This document shows positions 8,272-16,252 of a stretch of 64,000 nt of DNA, piece after piece. The position numbers and the translations under genes were made by a program. Below the pieces are notes generated by a model. It saw only the letters and a list, made by a program, of their open reading frames with translations, had not been told where the DNA came from and ran no database searches. Positions within the stretch are counted from its first letter, which is position 1, and the number at the start of each line of letters is the position of its first letter. Origin of the DNA: Hyphomonas sp. UBA5111. Its GTDB lineage: Bacteria; Pseudomonadota; Alphaproteobacteria; Caulobacterales; Hyphomonadaceae. Location: positions 1-64,000 of the forward strand of contig DHZF01000048.1 in assembly GCA_002414505.1 (NCBI GenBank), given 5' to 3'.

Positions 8272-9669
8272 ATGCTAAAGGAATCAGGGAAGCTGCCAAC
8301 CGAGACAGATGTTTTGGTATTGGGAAGCGGTATTGCCGGTCATTGCGCCGCATTGGCGGCGGCAGAGGCTGGCGCTGAGGTCCTGCTGCTGGAAAAATCG
8401 TCCCAGCCCGGAGGGAGTTCGGCGATTGCCGGAGGCGCCTTCGTTTTTTGTGGAACCGAGGAACAGGCAGCAGCCGGACAGAAGGACAGTCTCGACGCAT
8501 TGCGGCAAGATCTTCTGGAAAGCGGCAAGAACCAGAATAATCCCGAGCTTATTGAGCGGTTCTTGGACAGTCAGCTCGAGACGTACACTTTCCTGAAAAG
8601 ACATGGAGTCAAATTCGAGCTTCATGTCGTACCGGAGCCGGCAATATCCAGGGCTCATGTAACAGGGACAGGTCGGGCGATCACTGTCTTGCACATGGCC
8701 GTGCAGGCTGAGCCAAGGATCCACTACGCCTCTAAATCGCCAGGTATCAGGCTTCACCGCTCAGCTCGGTCGGGTAGAGTAGAAGGGGCTGCAGTGCTGT
8801 TCGGAGATCAGGAGACATTCATTCAAACGCGCGGCGGCGTTATCCTGGCCACCGGCGGATTTTCAAGGAGCCGGGAGCTGCTTCAAACCTACGCGCCGGA
8901 ACTGGTAAGTGCCGTAAAACATGGGGGGATAGCCAATACAGGAGATGGCTTGATGATGGCCTCCGATCTTGGGGCAGGGCATGCGGATCTCGGCTATGTG
9001 TCTGGTTCTTTCGGAGGAGGCATACGCAACTACCCCCATAATGAGGCGAAAGCCGATGAAATACCCCCGCTCCTGTTTTCCTTCCTGGAGGGCGGTATCA
9101 TGGTAAACAAGCACGGCGTGCGCTTTGTAAATGAGGGGCAAAGCTACAAGGCACTCAGCAATATAGGAATGGCACAGCCCGAGGGCATAGGATTTCAGAT
9201 CTTCGACGACCGGCTGATGCAGCGCTCTCATCAAGATACATCCGTGAACAATTACAGAGAGGCTTTGCTCGCAGGCTATATCCAATCAAGCGACAGCATC
9301 GCCGGACTGGCTTCATTGATGGGGATCGACCCCATGGTCCTGCAACGCACGCTCGACGAGTACAACAGGAATGCTGCGAAAGGGGGGGATCCGGAATTCG
9401 GGCGCTCCATCAATCTATTCCCGATTGATCGGCCTCCCTATTATATCGCCGCGACGGGAAATGCGCTCACCTCCACATATGGAGGCATTACGACTGACGG
9501 AGATATGGCCGTCCTCGACTGGTTTGGTGCGCCGATCGAGGGGGTGTTTGCTGCAGGTGAAGTTGTTGGGGGATTTCACGGGGCCGGATATTATAGCGCC
9601 TCCTCGCTGAGCAGTTCAGCCACATTCGGCCGTATTGCAGGTGTGAACGCGGCGGGCGCCATGACGTGA
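8272..9669 (+). CDS. FAD-binding dehydrogenase/reductase (fumarate-reductase / 3-ketosteroid-dehydrogenase-like)
   Basis: Flavoprotein of 465 aa from the fumarate reductase/succinate dehydrogenase flavoprotein superfamily, which also holds 3-ketosteroid delta-1-dehydrogenase and tricarballylate dehydrogenase. The FAD site is VLGSGIAGHCAALAAAEAGA followed by EKSSQPGGSSAIAGGAFV; the C-terminal flavin segment includes TYGGITTDGDMAVLD and GVFAAGEVVGGFHGAGYY. This suggests insertion or removal of a C=C next to a carbonyl in a ring. A good AGGAGG site fixes the start. Neighbouring monooxygenase and dienoyl-CoA-reductase-like genes support ring redox chemistry. The substrate is unknown. Confidence 0.85.
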   Translation: MLKESGKLPTETDVLVLGSGIAGHCAALAAAEAGAEVLLLEKSSQPGGSSAIAGGAFVFCGTEEQAAAGQKDSLDALRQDLLESGKNQNNPELIERFLDSQLETYTFLKRHGVKFELHVVPEPAISRAHVTGTGRAITVLHMAVQAEPRIHYASKSPGIRLHRSARSGRVEGAAVLFGDQETFIQTRGGVILATGGFSRSRELLQTYAPELVSAVKHGGIANTGDGLMMASDLGAGHADLGYVSGSFGGGIRNYPHNEAKADEIPPLLFSFLEGGIMVNKHGVRFVNEGQSYKALSNIGMAQPEGIGFQIFDDRLMQRSHQDTSVNNYREALLAGYIQSSDSIAGLASLMGIDPMVLQRTLDEYNRNAAKGGDPEFGRSINLFPIDRPPYYIAATGNALTSTYGGITTDGDMAVLDWFGAPIEGVFAAGEVVGGFHGAGYYSASSLSSSATFGRIAGVNAAGAMT

Positions 9670-10048
9670 TCCGCTGTCGACCTATCCATGAGGAGACCCC
9701 TGGTCTGACCATCCAGGCGCGCAGCATGGTCTGTGACCTGAAAAAGTGTGCTCCCGAATTGCCAGACCGGCAAGCTTGCAAGACGGACTGATTCTAGGGC
9801 GCCTCAGATGTGGGGGATAATCGATCCTTCTCTGCAGTCAGCCGCCATCAACAGGGACTCCATGGTTGGAGAATCCAGCCCGGTCCGAAGCAATGGCCTG
9901 AGGGGTGAAAATCATGACCTTCTCACCGTAATGAGGCCTTCCATTCTTCGCTAGTGATCGATCCAGACAGGCGGGATTCGGAAGGGAATACGGCCAGGTC
10001 TTCAATCGGCGGATATATTTCCGGACGGGGAGACAGATTCAGCTGCGC
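9670..10048. other. Intergenic region between convergent genes
   Basis: The 379 bp between the stops of the flavoprotein and the Fe-S flavin reductase contain no recognisable gene or strong terminator. Readings such as 9748-9954 are short and resemble nothing known. Confidence 0.35.
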
Positions 10049-12073
10049 TTAAATTTGCCTCGCCGTGTCGTAAGCGTGCGCTATGTTATTGAAGATTGTT
10101 CCTGCATTTTCCGAGCTGATGTCATGCGCGTCCCCGACGATATAGGTGGAGGCCCCCAATGATTCTGCGACTTCCACAAGGCTGCGTTCAGAGCGGCGAT
10201 CACTGGCGAAAACAATTGTATCAATCCCTGAAAGCGTATCAGGCGCGCCGTCACCGAGAAGGGTCACCGATCTCATGTCCGGAGTCAGTTGGATGTGGTG
10301 AACATTCTTGATCCGCCTGACATTCTTAGCATTTTGTCGGTTCAACAGATACCAGCGGTCGTGGGCAGCAAGCTTTCCACCAAAATGGTTCAGCGCTTCT
10401 GCAACTACGACTCTGCGCTCCCCCTGGGCTAGATAATCTGCGACAACCATACCATTCTGGTCGCCTCCCACCACCAGAACATTCTCACCCACATCTAGCT
10501 GGTGCTCAACGAGATCATCCAGCATCATTATGTCGATATCTTCGGCATTCATCACGACATCCATCATGTCTTGCGGTACGACGGGCGCACTTCCTGTGCC
10601 GAGAATGACGACATCCGGACTTAAATCCTTCAACATGGACTCGGTAACTTCCGTGTTCAGATGTACCTCAACACCCATTTTGCTGAGCTGACGTTCATAC
10701 CAGGGCACGATGTCGCCGATTTCCCTGCGACCGGGCATTTGGCGCGCGAGCAGTATCTGCCCCCCGAGCTGGCTCCGTCGTTCGAACAGCATAACATGGT
10801 GTCCGGAGTATGCGGTGCGACGTGCGGCTTCCATGCCGGCCAGGCCGCCACCGATAACAAGTATCCTTTTGGGGTTGGCAGCAGCCGAATCCGGTATGTC
10901 GATACAGGTAAGTTCCCGCGACATTCTGGGGTTGACGACACAGCTGGCATCGCCGCCCCCATTGCGAAGCAGATGTTCGTCAATGCAGCCGCGACAATCG
11001 GCGAGACAGGGGCGTATATCGTCGAGACGACCCTCGCGCGTTTTCAGAAAGATTTCCGGGTCGGCGATTGTGCCTCGCCCAAAACAGACAAAGTCCGCTT
11101 TGCCGGCCGCGACAAGGTCTCTTGCCATTTCGGGATTCTTGATCCGGCCGATCGTCCCGACTGGAATGTTAACATGTGGCTTCACGGCTGCGGCCAGGTC
11201 CGTATAGCATCCCTGAGGCTCATACATCGGGGGGATGGTAAGTTTTGGTGACCCAACCAATCCTGCAGTGACGGTTATGTAATCGGCACCAGCCTTTTCA
11301 GCCAGAGGGGCGAGACGACAGGATTCTGCGAGGGTCCAGCCCTCCTCGCCAAGGAAGTCATCGCCATTATACTTCAGACCTACAGCTATACGGTCACCGA
11401 CTTCGGCGTTCACCGCAGCGACAATTTCCAGCAGGAAGCGGGTACGGTTCTCGAATGACCCCCCATATTCGTCCGTCCGTTTGTTGAAAAGCGGTGTGAG
11501 AAAATTGCTGATCAGATAGCCGTGCCCTGCATGGATTTCCACAAAGTCGAACCCGGCATCGGCGCATCGTCTTGCGGCAGAGGAAAAATACTTCACGATA
11601 TCGGAGATTTCCGCCTTCTCGAGCGCCCGGTTTGGCTGACCTCTATATCTGGCCGTGCCATCCCCGCGCGCTGTCCGAACATTGGATGAGAGCCCTGAAG
11701 GAGAGAACAATTCCTCGTGACTTGTCCCTTCCGTGCCGCCCCCATTCCACAATTGAATGCCAAACTTTACATCATATGCATGGACTGCATCGACCAGTTT
11801 GGAGAGGGAGGGGACAATATCGTCGCTATACAGCGCAATACCGGCATGGGGGCCATACAGCCGTTTCTCGGGCGGGACAACTTGCGACGCGCCAATTGCG
11901 ATCATCCCGGGTTCGCCGCGCGCCCGCTCGACATAATAGGCAATCATTTCGGGAGTAATCTCCCCATTGGAATCAGTTTTCGTTCCTGCCGACATGCCCG
12001 CCATCATCAAACGGTTCGGTATCTGGAAACGCCCGAGCTTCATAGGTTGATACAATTCCGGAAGCTTTTGCAT
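10049..12073 (-). CDS. NADH:flavin oxidoreductase, 2,4-dienoyl-CoA reductase / BaiCD type
   Basis: Multidomain enzyme of 674 aa matching the FadH/BaiCD length. It has an N-terminal FMN TIM barrel (about 1-340) with HAGHGYLISNFLTP (catalytic His181, His184, Tyr186), a [4Fe-4S] cluster site at Cys356, Cys360, Cys363 and Cys378, and a C-terminal FAD/NAD(P) domain starting at ILVIGGGLAGMEAARR. Relatives reduce 2,4-dienoyl-CoAs or the 4-ene-3-one of bile acid CoA esters. An island-type palindrome lies 24 bp upstream of the ATG, which is preceded by GAGGG. A ring-enone or dienoyl-CoA substrate is likely. Confidence 0.9.
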   Translation of the reverse strand: MQKLPELYQPMKLGRFQIPNRLMMAGMSAGTKTDSNGEITPEMIAYYVERARGEPGMIAIGASQVVPPEKRLYGPHAGIALYSDDIVPSLSKLVDAVHAYDVKFGIQLWNGGGTEGTSHEELFSPSGLSSNVRTARGDGTARYRGQPNRALEKAEISDIVKYFSSAARRCADAGFDFVEIHAGHGYLISNFLTPLFNKRTDEYGGSFENRTRFLLEIVAAVNAEVGDRIAVGLKYNGDDFLGEEGWTLAESCRLAPLAEKAGADYITVTAGLVGSPKLTIPPMYEPQGCYTDLAAAVKPHVNIPVGTIGRIKNPEMARDLVAAGKADFVCFGRGTIADPEIFLKTREGRLDDIRPCLADCRGCIDEHLLRNGGGDASCVVNPRMSRELTCIDIPDSAAANPKRILVIGGGLAGMEAARRTAYSGHHVMLFERRSQLGGQILLARQMPGRREIGDIVPWYERQLSKMGVEVHLNTEVTESMLKDLSPDVVILGTGSAPVVPQDMMDVVMNAEDIDIMMLDDLVEHQLDVGENVLVVGGDQNGMVVADYLAQGERRVVVAEALNHFGGKLAAHDRWYLLNRQNAKNVRRIKNVHHIQLTPDMRSVTLLGDGAPDTLSGIDTIVFASDRRSERSLVEVAESLGASTYIVGDAHDISSENAGTIFNNIAHAYDTARQI

Positions 12074-12097
12074 GTTCGGGCCCTCGCAGACTAAAAA

Positions 12098-12113
12098 TAA
12101 TACAGACGTACTA
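12098..12113. promoter_or_regulatory. Island-type palindromic operator upstream of the dienoyl-CoA-reductase-like gene
   Basis: TAATACagacGTACTA, 24 bp upstream of the start at 12073. Both half-sites fit the recurring pattern. Confidence 0.6.
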
Positions 12114-12274
12114 AATCAAATTGAGGGGGTTTGGCCAGAGGATTATTAAAATGATGTGCAAGATGACCGACAGATCGAGCGCAAAGCAGCTGACATCGAT
12201 CACGGCGTCAAAGGGCGTGGCAAGGTCACGCATGGCCGAGCGGAGACAGAAGCTACGCTTTCATCACGCCTGGC

Positions 12275-13183
12275 TCAGGCCTCCCTGTCGTGCTCCGGCG
12301 GCGACTGCAATATCCGGAACACTGAATCAAAATGCGTTGTCCCCGGCAGAGGCACGCCGGATTTGTGGCCCATGTCGAGGGCGATGGTGAGATCCTTCAT
12401 GAGGATTCCCAGTTTTCCTCTATAGTCCGGATCGATCCGCCCGGCATAGAATTCCACCAATCCCTCGATGAGGAATCTCACTGGACTGAAATCGTCAGCT
12501 TTCAGGGAGCGCTGATATTCCTGCGAAATGTTAGATTCTGCGAATCCGCCCGCTATGGCCTCGGGGATGCGGACAGGAGGAATTCCATAGGCCGAGGCCA
12601 ATGCCACGGCTTCTGCCAGTGCGGCCATGTTGCCGAAATTGATGATCTGATTGCAAGCCTTCGCCGCCTGGCCGGCCCCTGCAGGGCCCATATGGGTGAT
12701 CTGACTTGCAAAGGAGGAGATGACCGGTGCCACGCGCTTGAGAAGATCGGCATCCCCACCAGCCATGGCAGCAAGGGTGCCGGCCTTCGCCCCTATGGCT
12801 CCCCCGGAGACGGGAACATCCAGAAAATCAATGCCATGGCTGGAGAGCTGCATGGCCAGCTCGCGCGTGAATTCCGGCGATACGGTGGAATGGTCCAGGA
12901 TGATTTCAACCATGCTATTCGCGCTGCGGGTCACGCCATGCGGTCCGAACAGAATGTCCTTGGTGGCGTCGGGACTGTCAACGCAGATGCAGAGAATTGT
13001 TGTCTGGCTGGCGAGATCCGCCGGATTGGTTGCCGTCCTGGCGCCGCCGATCGACAAGGGAGTCATTTTACTGGCCGTTCGGTTCCAAACGCTCAGGGGA
13101 AAACCCTTTTCCAGCACTCTTGTGGCCATGGGGGCCCCAATATCGCCCAAACCCACAAATCCCACATTCTCCGGCGCGCTCAC
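12275..13183 (-). CDS. NAD(P)-dependent 3-hydroxyisobutyrate-dehydrogenase-family oxidoreductase
   Basis: Beta-hydroxyacid dehydrogenase of 302 aa. The N-terminal Rossmann motif is GFVGLGDIGAPMA (about 8-20), then the substrate-binding segment FLDVPVSGGAIGAKAGTLA (about 120), the catalytic-lysine region GQAAKACNQIINFGN (Lys in AAKACNQ), and the C-terminal helical domain with LKADDFSP. It would oxidise a 2-methyl-3-hydroxyacid or reduce a semialdehyde. Its start overlaps the SDR stop by four bases, so it is the last gene of the minus-strand operon crotonase, FAH, SDR, HIBADH running from 15595. Confidence 0.87.
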   Translation of the reverse strand: MSAPENVGFVGLGDIGAPMATRVLEKGFPLSVWNRTASKMTPLSIGGARTATNPADLASQTTILCICVDSPDATKDILFGPHGVTRSANSMVEIILDHSTVSPEFTRELAMQLSSHGIDFLDVPVSGGAIGAKAGTLAAMAGGDADLLKRVAPVISSFASQITHMGPAGAGQAAKACNQIINFGNMAALAEAVALASAYGIPPVRIPEAIAGGFAESNISQEYQRSLKADDFSPVRFLIEGLVEFYAGRIDPDYRGKLGILMKDLTIALDMGHKSGVPLPGTTHFDSVFRILQSPPEHDREA

Positions 13184-13941
13184 GCCATCGCTCCATCAAT
13201 TGCCACGATCGCGCCACTTGTATAGGTGGAGCGGGCAGAAGATAGAAATACGACGGTATCGGCGATTTCTTCCGGGCGCGCCGCGCGCCCGAAGGGGAGG
13301 GACGCCATCAGTTCAGGCCATCTGCGTGATGTGCCGAATTCGCGTTCAGCCTGCGCCTGCAACAGCATCCGAAATCGTTCCGTCGAGACTGGTCCCGGAT
13401 TGACCCCCACCACTCTGACGCCGTCCTGGCGGGCCTCCTGCGCAAAACCTGTCGTGAATGACATAAGGGCCGCATTGCCGCTGCTTCCTGCAATATAGGC
13501 AGGCTGTGGGTGCGATCCGGCGGCCCCGATAATATTCACGACCACGCCGCGGCGACTTGCCAGATAAGGATAGCAAGCCTGTGTCAGCCCGATATAGCCA
13601 AACACTTTCAGGTCCCAAGCGCGCTTCCAGTCTGCTATCCCAGTTCCGAGCAGATTGCCGGGAGGAATGGCGCCGGCATTGTTGACAAGGATATCCATGC
13701 CTCCGCTTTCTTCTGCGACGTGGTGAAAGATATGCGGGTCTGACAGGTCAGCGCCAATGGTGGTCACGGACGTTCCAAATGTGCTTTCGATGGACGCGGC
13801 AGCTTCTGTGAGAAGAGCGCCGGTTCGTGCGACCAGAACCAGTTCGCAGCCCTCTTTGGCAAAAGACCTGGCGATTGCGAGTCCGATCCCCTTCGTGCTG
13901 CCCGTGATCAGGACTTTCTTTCCGCTGAGCTCAAGATCCAT
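13180..13941 (-). CDS. Short-chain dehydrogenase/reductase
   Basis: SDR of 253 aa with TGSTKGIGLA at the cofactor site, NNAGA, the segment NIIGAAGSHPQPAY, and a YIAGSSGN stretch where the usual YxxxK lysine is replaced (YIAGS). This missing Lys may mean altered activity, or a 3-oxoacyl-ACP-reductase-like protein with a divergent centre. The start at 13941 follows GGAAGG; a longer reading to 13998 lacks one. It overlaps the FAH gene by 11 bp and the HIBADH gene by 4 bp, giving tight operon coupling. Confidence 0.82.
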   Translation of the reverse strand: MDLELSGKKVLITGSTKGIGLAIARSFAKEGCELVLVARTGALLTEAAASIESTFGTSVTTIGADLSDPHIFHHVAEESGGMDILVNNAGAIPPGNLLGTGIADWKRAWDLKVFGYIGLTQACYPYLASRRGVVVNIIGAAGSHPQPAYIAGSSGNAALMSFTTGFAQEARQDGVRVVGVNPGPVSTERFRMLLQAQAEREFGTSRRWPELMASLPFGRAARPEEIADTVVFLSSARSTYTSGAIVAIDGAMA

Positions 13942-14821
13942 GTTCTGAACCTTCCGGTTGAAATGCATTCTCGATATGCCCGAGTCCTTCGATTTCACAG
14001 CGAACGCGATCGCCCGCCTTCAGGAATGTCGGAGGCTGCAGGGCCACGCCCACGCCGCCCGGTGTGCCTGTGAAAATGAGGTCGCCGGGCTCAAGGGTTA
14101 CGGCTTTCGACACATGCGCTATCTGCTCCCATAGGGAAAAGACCAGATGCCGTGTGTTCGAGTGCTGGCGCAATTGACCATTTACCCAGGCGCGAATCGT
14201 GAGGTCATGAGGGTCGAGCGAGGGATTCGCCAGTGTAATAAACGGTCCGAAGGGGGCATGGCCATCGAAAGACTTTCCAAGCACCCATTGGGGGGAGGAC
14301 AATTGCCAATCGCGCACCGACACATCATTTCCGATGCAATACCCGAAGACGTGCTGGCTCGCTTCGTCCGGTGAAATATGCCGTCCGGCCTTGCCGATTA
14401 CCGCAACCAGTTCGACTTCATAATCTACCTGATGCCCGGCCCGTGGGATCTGCACATCAGCATAAGGATCATTCGCCGCTGTTGGAAATTTGCAAAACCA
14501 CAATTGACGATCAGGCATTGGCATGCCGGTTTCGGCGACATGATCGGCATAGTTCAGGCCGATCGCGAGAATCTTTCCGGGGCGATCAATCGGTCTTCTC
14601 AGATCGCTCAACCGGATCGGTTCGGGATCTTTCGCCTCTGCTGCAAGCGTGTGAATCCGCGGTGCAAGGTCTTCCCAGTTGGAAATGAGCGAGATCATGT
14701 CGTCTCCAATCCCGGGAATCATGTAGGAAAGAGGAAGTGCTGAACCGTCCAGAAGAACAGCCAGGTGCGTGTGGCCTCTGATCGAGACGCGGCCGAGTGT
14801 GACGGGGGCGGCGGGGGACAT
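13931..14821 (-). CDS. Fumarylacetoacetate hydrolase family protein
   Basis: FAH-fold protein of 296 aa. The C-terminal domain begins at ILAIGLNYADHVAETG (about 87) and carries the metal-binding acidic pattern DYEVELVAVIG, then GNDVSVRDWQ and DLIFTGTPGGVGV. Members hydrolyse C-C bonds of acylpyruvates, decarboxylate, hydrate or isomerise oxo acids, so it may serve ring-fission products. It lies 6 bp after the crotonase stop and overlaps the next SDR. The N-terminal 70 residues are variable, as usual for the family. Confidence 0.88.
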   Translation of the reverse strand: MSPAAPVTLGRVSIRGHTHLAVLLDGSALPLSYMIPGIGDDMISLISNWEDLAPRIHTLAAEAKDPEPIRLSDLRRPIDRPGKILAIGLNYADHVAETGMPMPDRQLWFCKFPTAANDPYADVQIPRAGHQVDYEVELVAVIGKAGRHISPDEASQHVFGYCIGNDVSVRDWQLSSPQWVLGKSFDGHAPFGPFITLANPSLDPHDLTIRAWVNGQLRQHSNTRHLVFSLWEQIAHVSKAVTLEPGDLIFTGTPGGVGVALQPPTFLKAGDRVRCEIEGLGHIENAFQPEGSEHGS

Positions 14822-14827
14822 GCGGGC

Positions 14828-15595
14828 TTACCTGCCAGTCCAGACGGGGGATCGTCTTTCTGCAAAGGCCGAGAGCCCTTCCTGTGTATCGGATGATTTT
14901 GAAAGCATATCAGCGAGCTGCAATTCCAGAGAGTACAGGTCATCCAGCGTGTGCACAGGCGCCATGGAGCGGCGTGCGATCCTCTTTGTCGCGCGCAAGG
15001 CCAGGGGCGCGCATTTTTTCAGCTTTTCGGCCCACGCCATGGCGGTCTCCATGAGCCCGTCCTCAGGAGAAATTTCATTCACCAGACCAAAATGAAGCGC
15101 TTCGTCAGCGGACAAGGTGTCGCCGGTGAGCATCAATCCCATTGCAACATGGTAAGGCATACGCTTTGGCAACATGCGGGCACCGCCTCCCAGCGCGGCA
15201 AATCCCACCTTGGGTTCAGGCAAGCCGAACCGGGCGCGAGGGTGACTGACAATTATGTCCGCTTCCAGGGCGATTTCCCATCCGCCGCCCAGTGCCAGAC
15301 CATTGACGGCTGCGATCAGGGGCTTGTGGAATTCGGTTCGGTGCGAAAGTCCGGCCCAGCCTGATTTCGGCATCGGCGCATGAAAATCCTCAACAAGATC
15401 GTGTCCGGCACAAAAAGCCTGATCGCCTGTGCCGGTCACAATGGCCAGCCACAAATTGTCATCTTCCAGAAAGTCATCCCAGATCATCGAGAGTTCATGA
15501 CAGGCGGGGGCGTGCAGGCTGTTGAGAACGGCTGGCCGATCCAATGTGACAATCAGAAAATTTCCAATTGTCTCCGTCCTTACAAAGTGTGTCAT
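14828..15595 (-). CDS. Enoyl-CoA hydratase/isomerase (crotonase family)
   Basis: Crotonase-fold protein of 255 aa. Oxyanion-hole segments are AFCAGHDL and LALGGGWEIALEAD; both catalytic glutamate positions are Glu (GGWEIAL and GLPEPKVGFAALGGGARML). The C-terminus EGLSAFAERRSPVWTGR is the standard ending. It is the first gene of the minus-strand operon down to 12275, with an island-type palindrome 49 bp upstream. The ATG has only a weak ribosome site. It is a separate lineage from the crotonase at 5149, probably acting on a different intermediate. Confidence 0.9.
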   Translation of the reverse strand: MTHFVRTETIGNFLIVTLDRPAVLNSLHAPACHELSMIWDDFLEDDNLWLAIVTGTGDQAFCAGHDLVEDFHAPMPKSGWAGLSHRTEFHKPLIAAVNGLALGGGWEIALEADIIVSHPRARFGLPEPKVGFAALGGGARMLPKRMPYHVAMGLMLTGDTLSADEALHFGLVNEISPEDGLMETAMAWAEKLKKCAPLALRATKRIARRSMAPVHTLDDLYSLELQLADMLSKSSDTQEGLSAFAERRSPVWTGR

Positions 15596-15644
15596 ATGTA
15601 TTCCGTTCTTCAGTTTCGGACGTGATGCAACCTGAAGATCAAAT

Positions 15645-15660
15645 TAGAACACATGTCTAA
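15645..15660. promoter_or_regulatory. Island-type palindromic operator upstream of the crotonase-FAH-SDR-HIBADH operon
   Basis: TAGAACacatGTCTAA, 49 bp upstream of 15595. Confidence 0.6.
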
Positions 15661-15910
15661 AACCCGGGTCAATCCAGTTGTGTGTTTCGCTACAGGCATG
15701 GCGTCACCAGAGCGTCGGGCCGTACAGGGTCTGTTCTCTTTAAATACAGACAAAATCCGCAATGGCGCGAGTAACGCTATTCTATCGGGTTTCCTCCCAT
15801 TGTCGGCGATAGCCGGTTCAAGTGACCCAAGCATGAAAACAAAAGTCCTGATCCATCGCTCTGTCCGGTCGTGGAGACAGTCATAAAGGACAGGCCTTTG
15901 AGACCGGTCC

Positions 15911-16246
15911 TGGTTATGGATGAGATGGTGCCCGTCCGATGAGACACGTATCGTCACTGCCATCATTGTTCTGGTGGATGGAAGGCATTCGCGCCCCGAG
16001 AAACTCAATACACTCAGTGTCGAGATGTTGACCGAGGCGGCTCAGGCCATCGATCTGGCAGGTGACCCGACCGTAGCGCTGGGACCAAGCCGGGAGCAGG
16101 TCATGAAAGCCCTGATTCGCGGTTTCGACGACCTGCTCGAGGTTGAGCAGGACCATCAGCAGGTTGCGGGAGCAGCGCGTGACATCAGGGAAGGTATGGC
16201 GGCGTTTGCGGAAGGGCGACGCTCCCCTGTATTCCCTCGGAAATGA
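15911..16246 (+). pseudogene. Crotonase-family pseudogene with large internal deletion
   Basis: The reading frame combines a crotonase N-terminal strand (RPEKLNTLSVEMLTEAAQAI) directly with the C-terminal part (PTVALGPSREQVMKALIRG, then EGMAAFAEGRRSPVFPRK). About 150 central residues carrying the oxyanion hole and catalytic glutamates are missing. An open frame of 108 codons survives, but it cannot make a crotonase. It faces the acetoacetyl-CoA synthetase stop at 16253. It looks like a decayed third crotonase gene of the island. Confidence 0.65.
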
Positions 16247-16252
16247 TGTCCC

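Noticed and set aside
9748-9954. A 68-codon frame between the convergent flavin genes
   Set aside because: No ribosome site, no family resemblance, and short; treated as noncoding.
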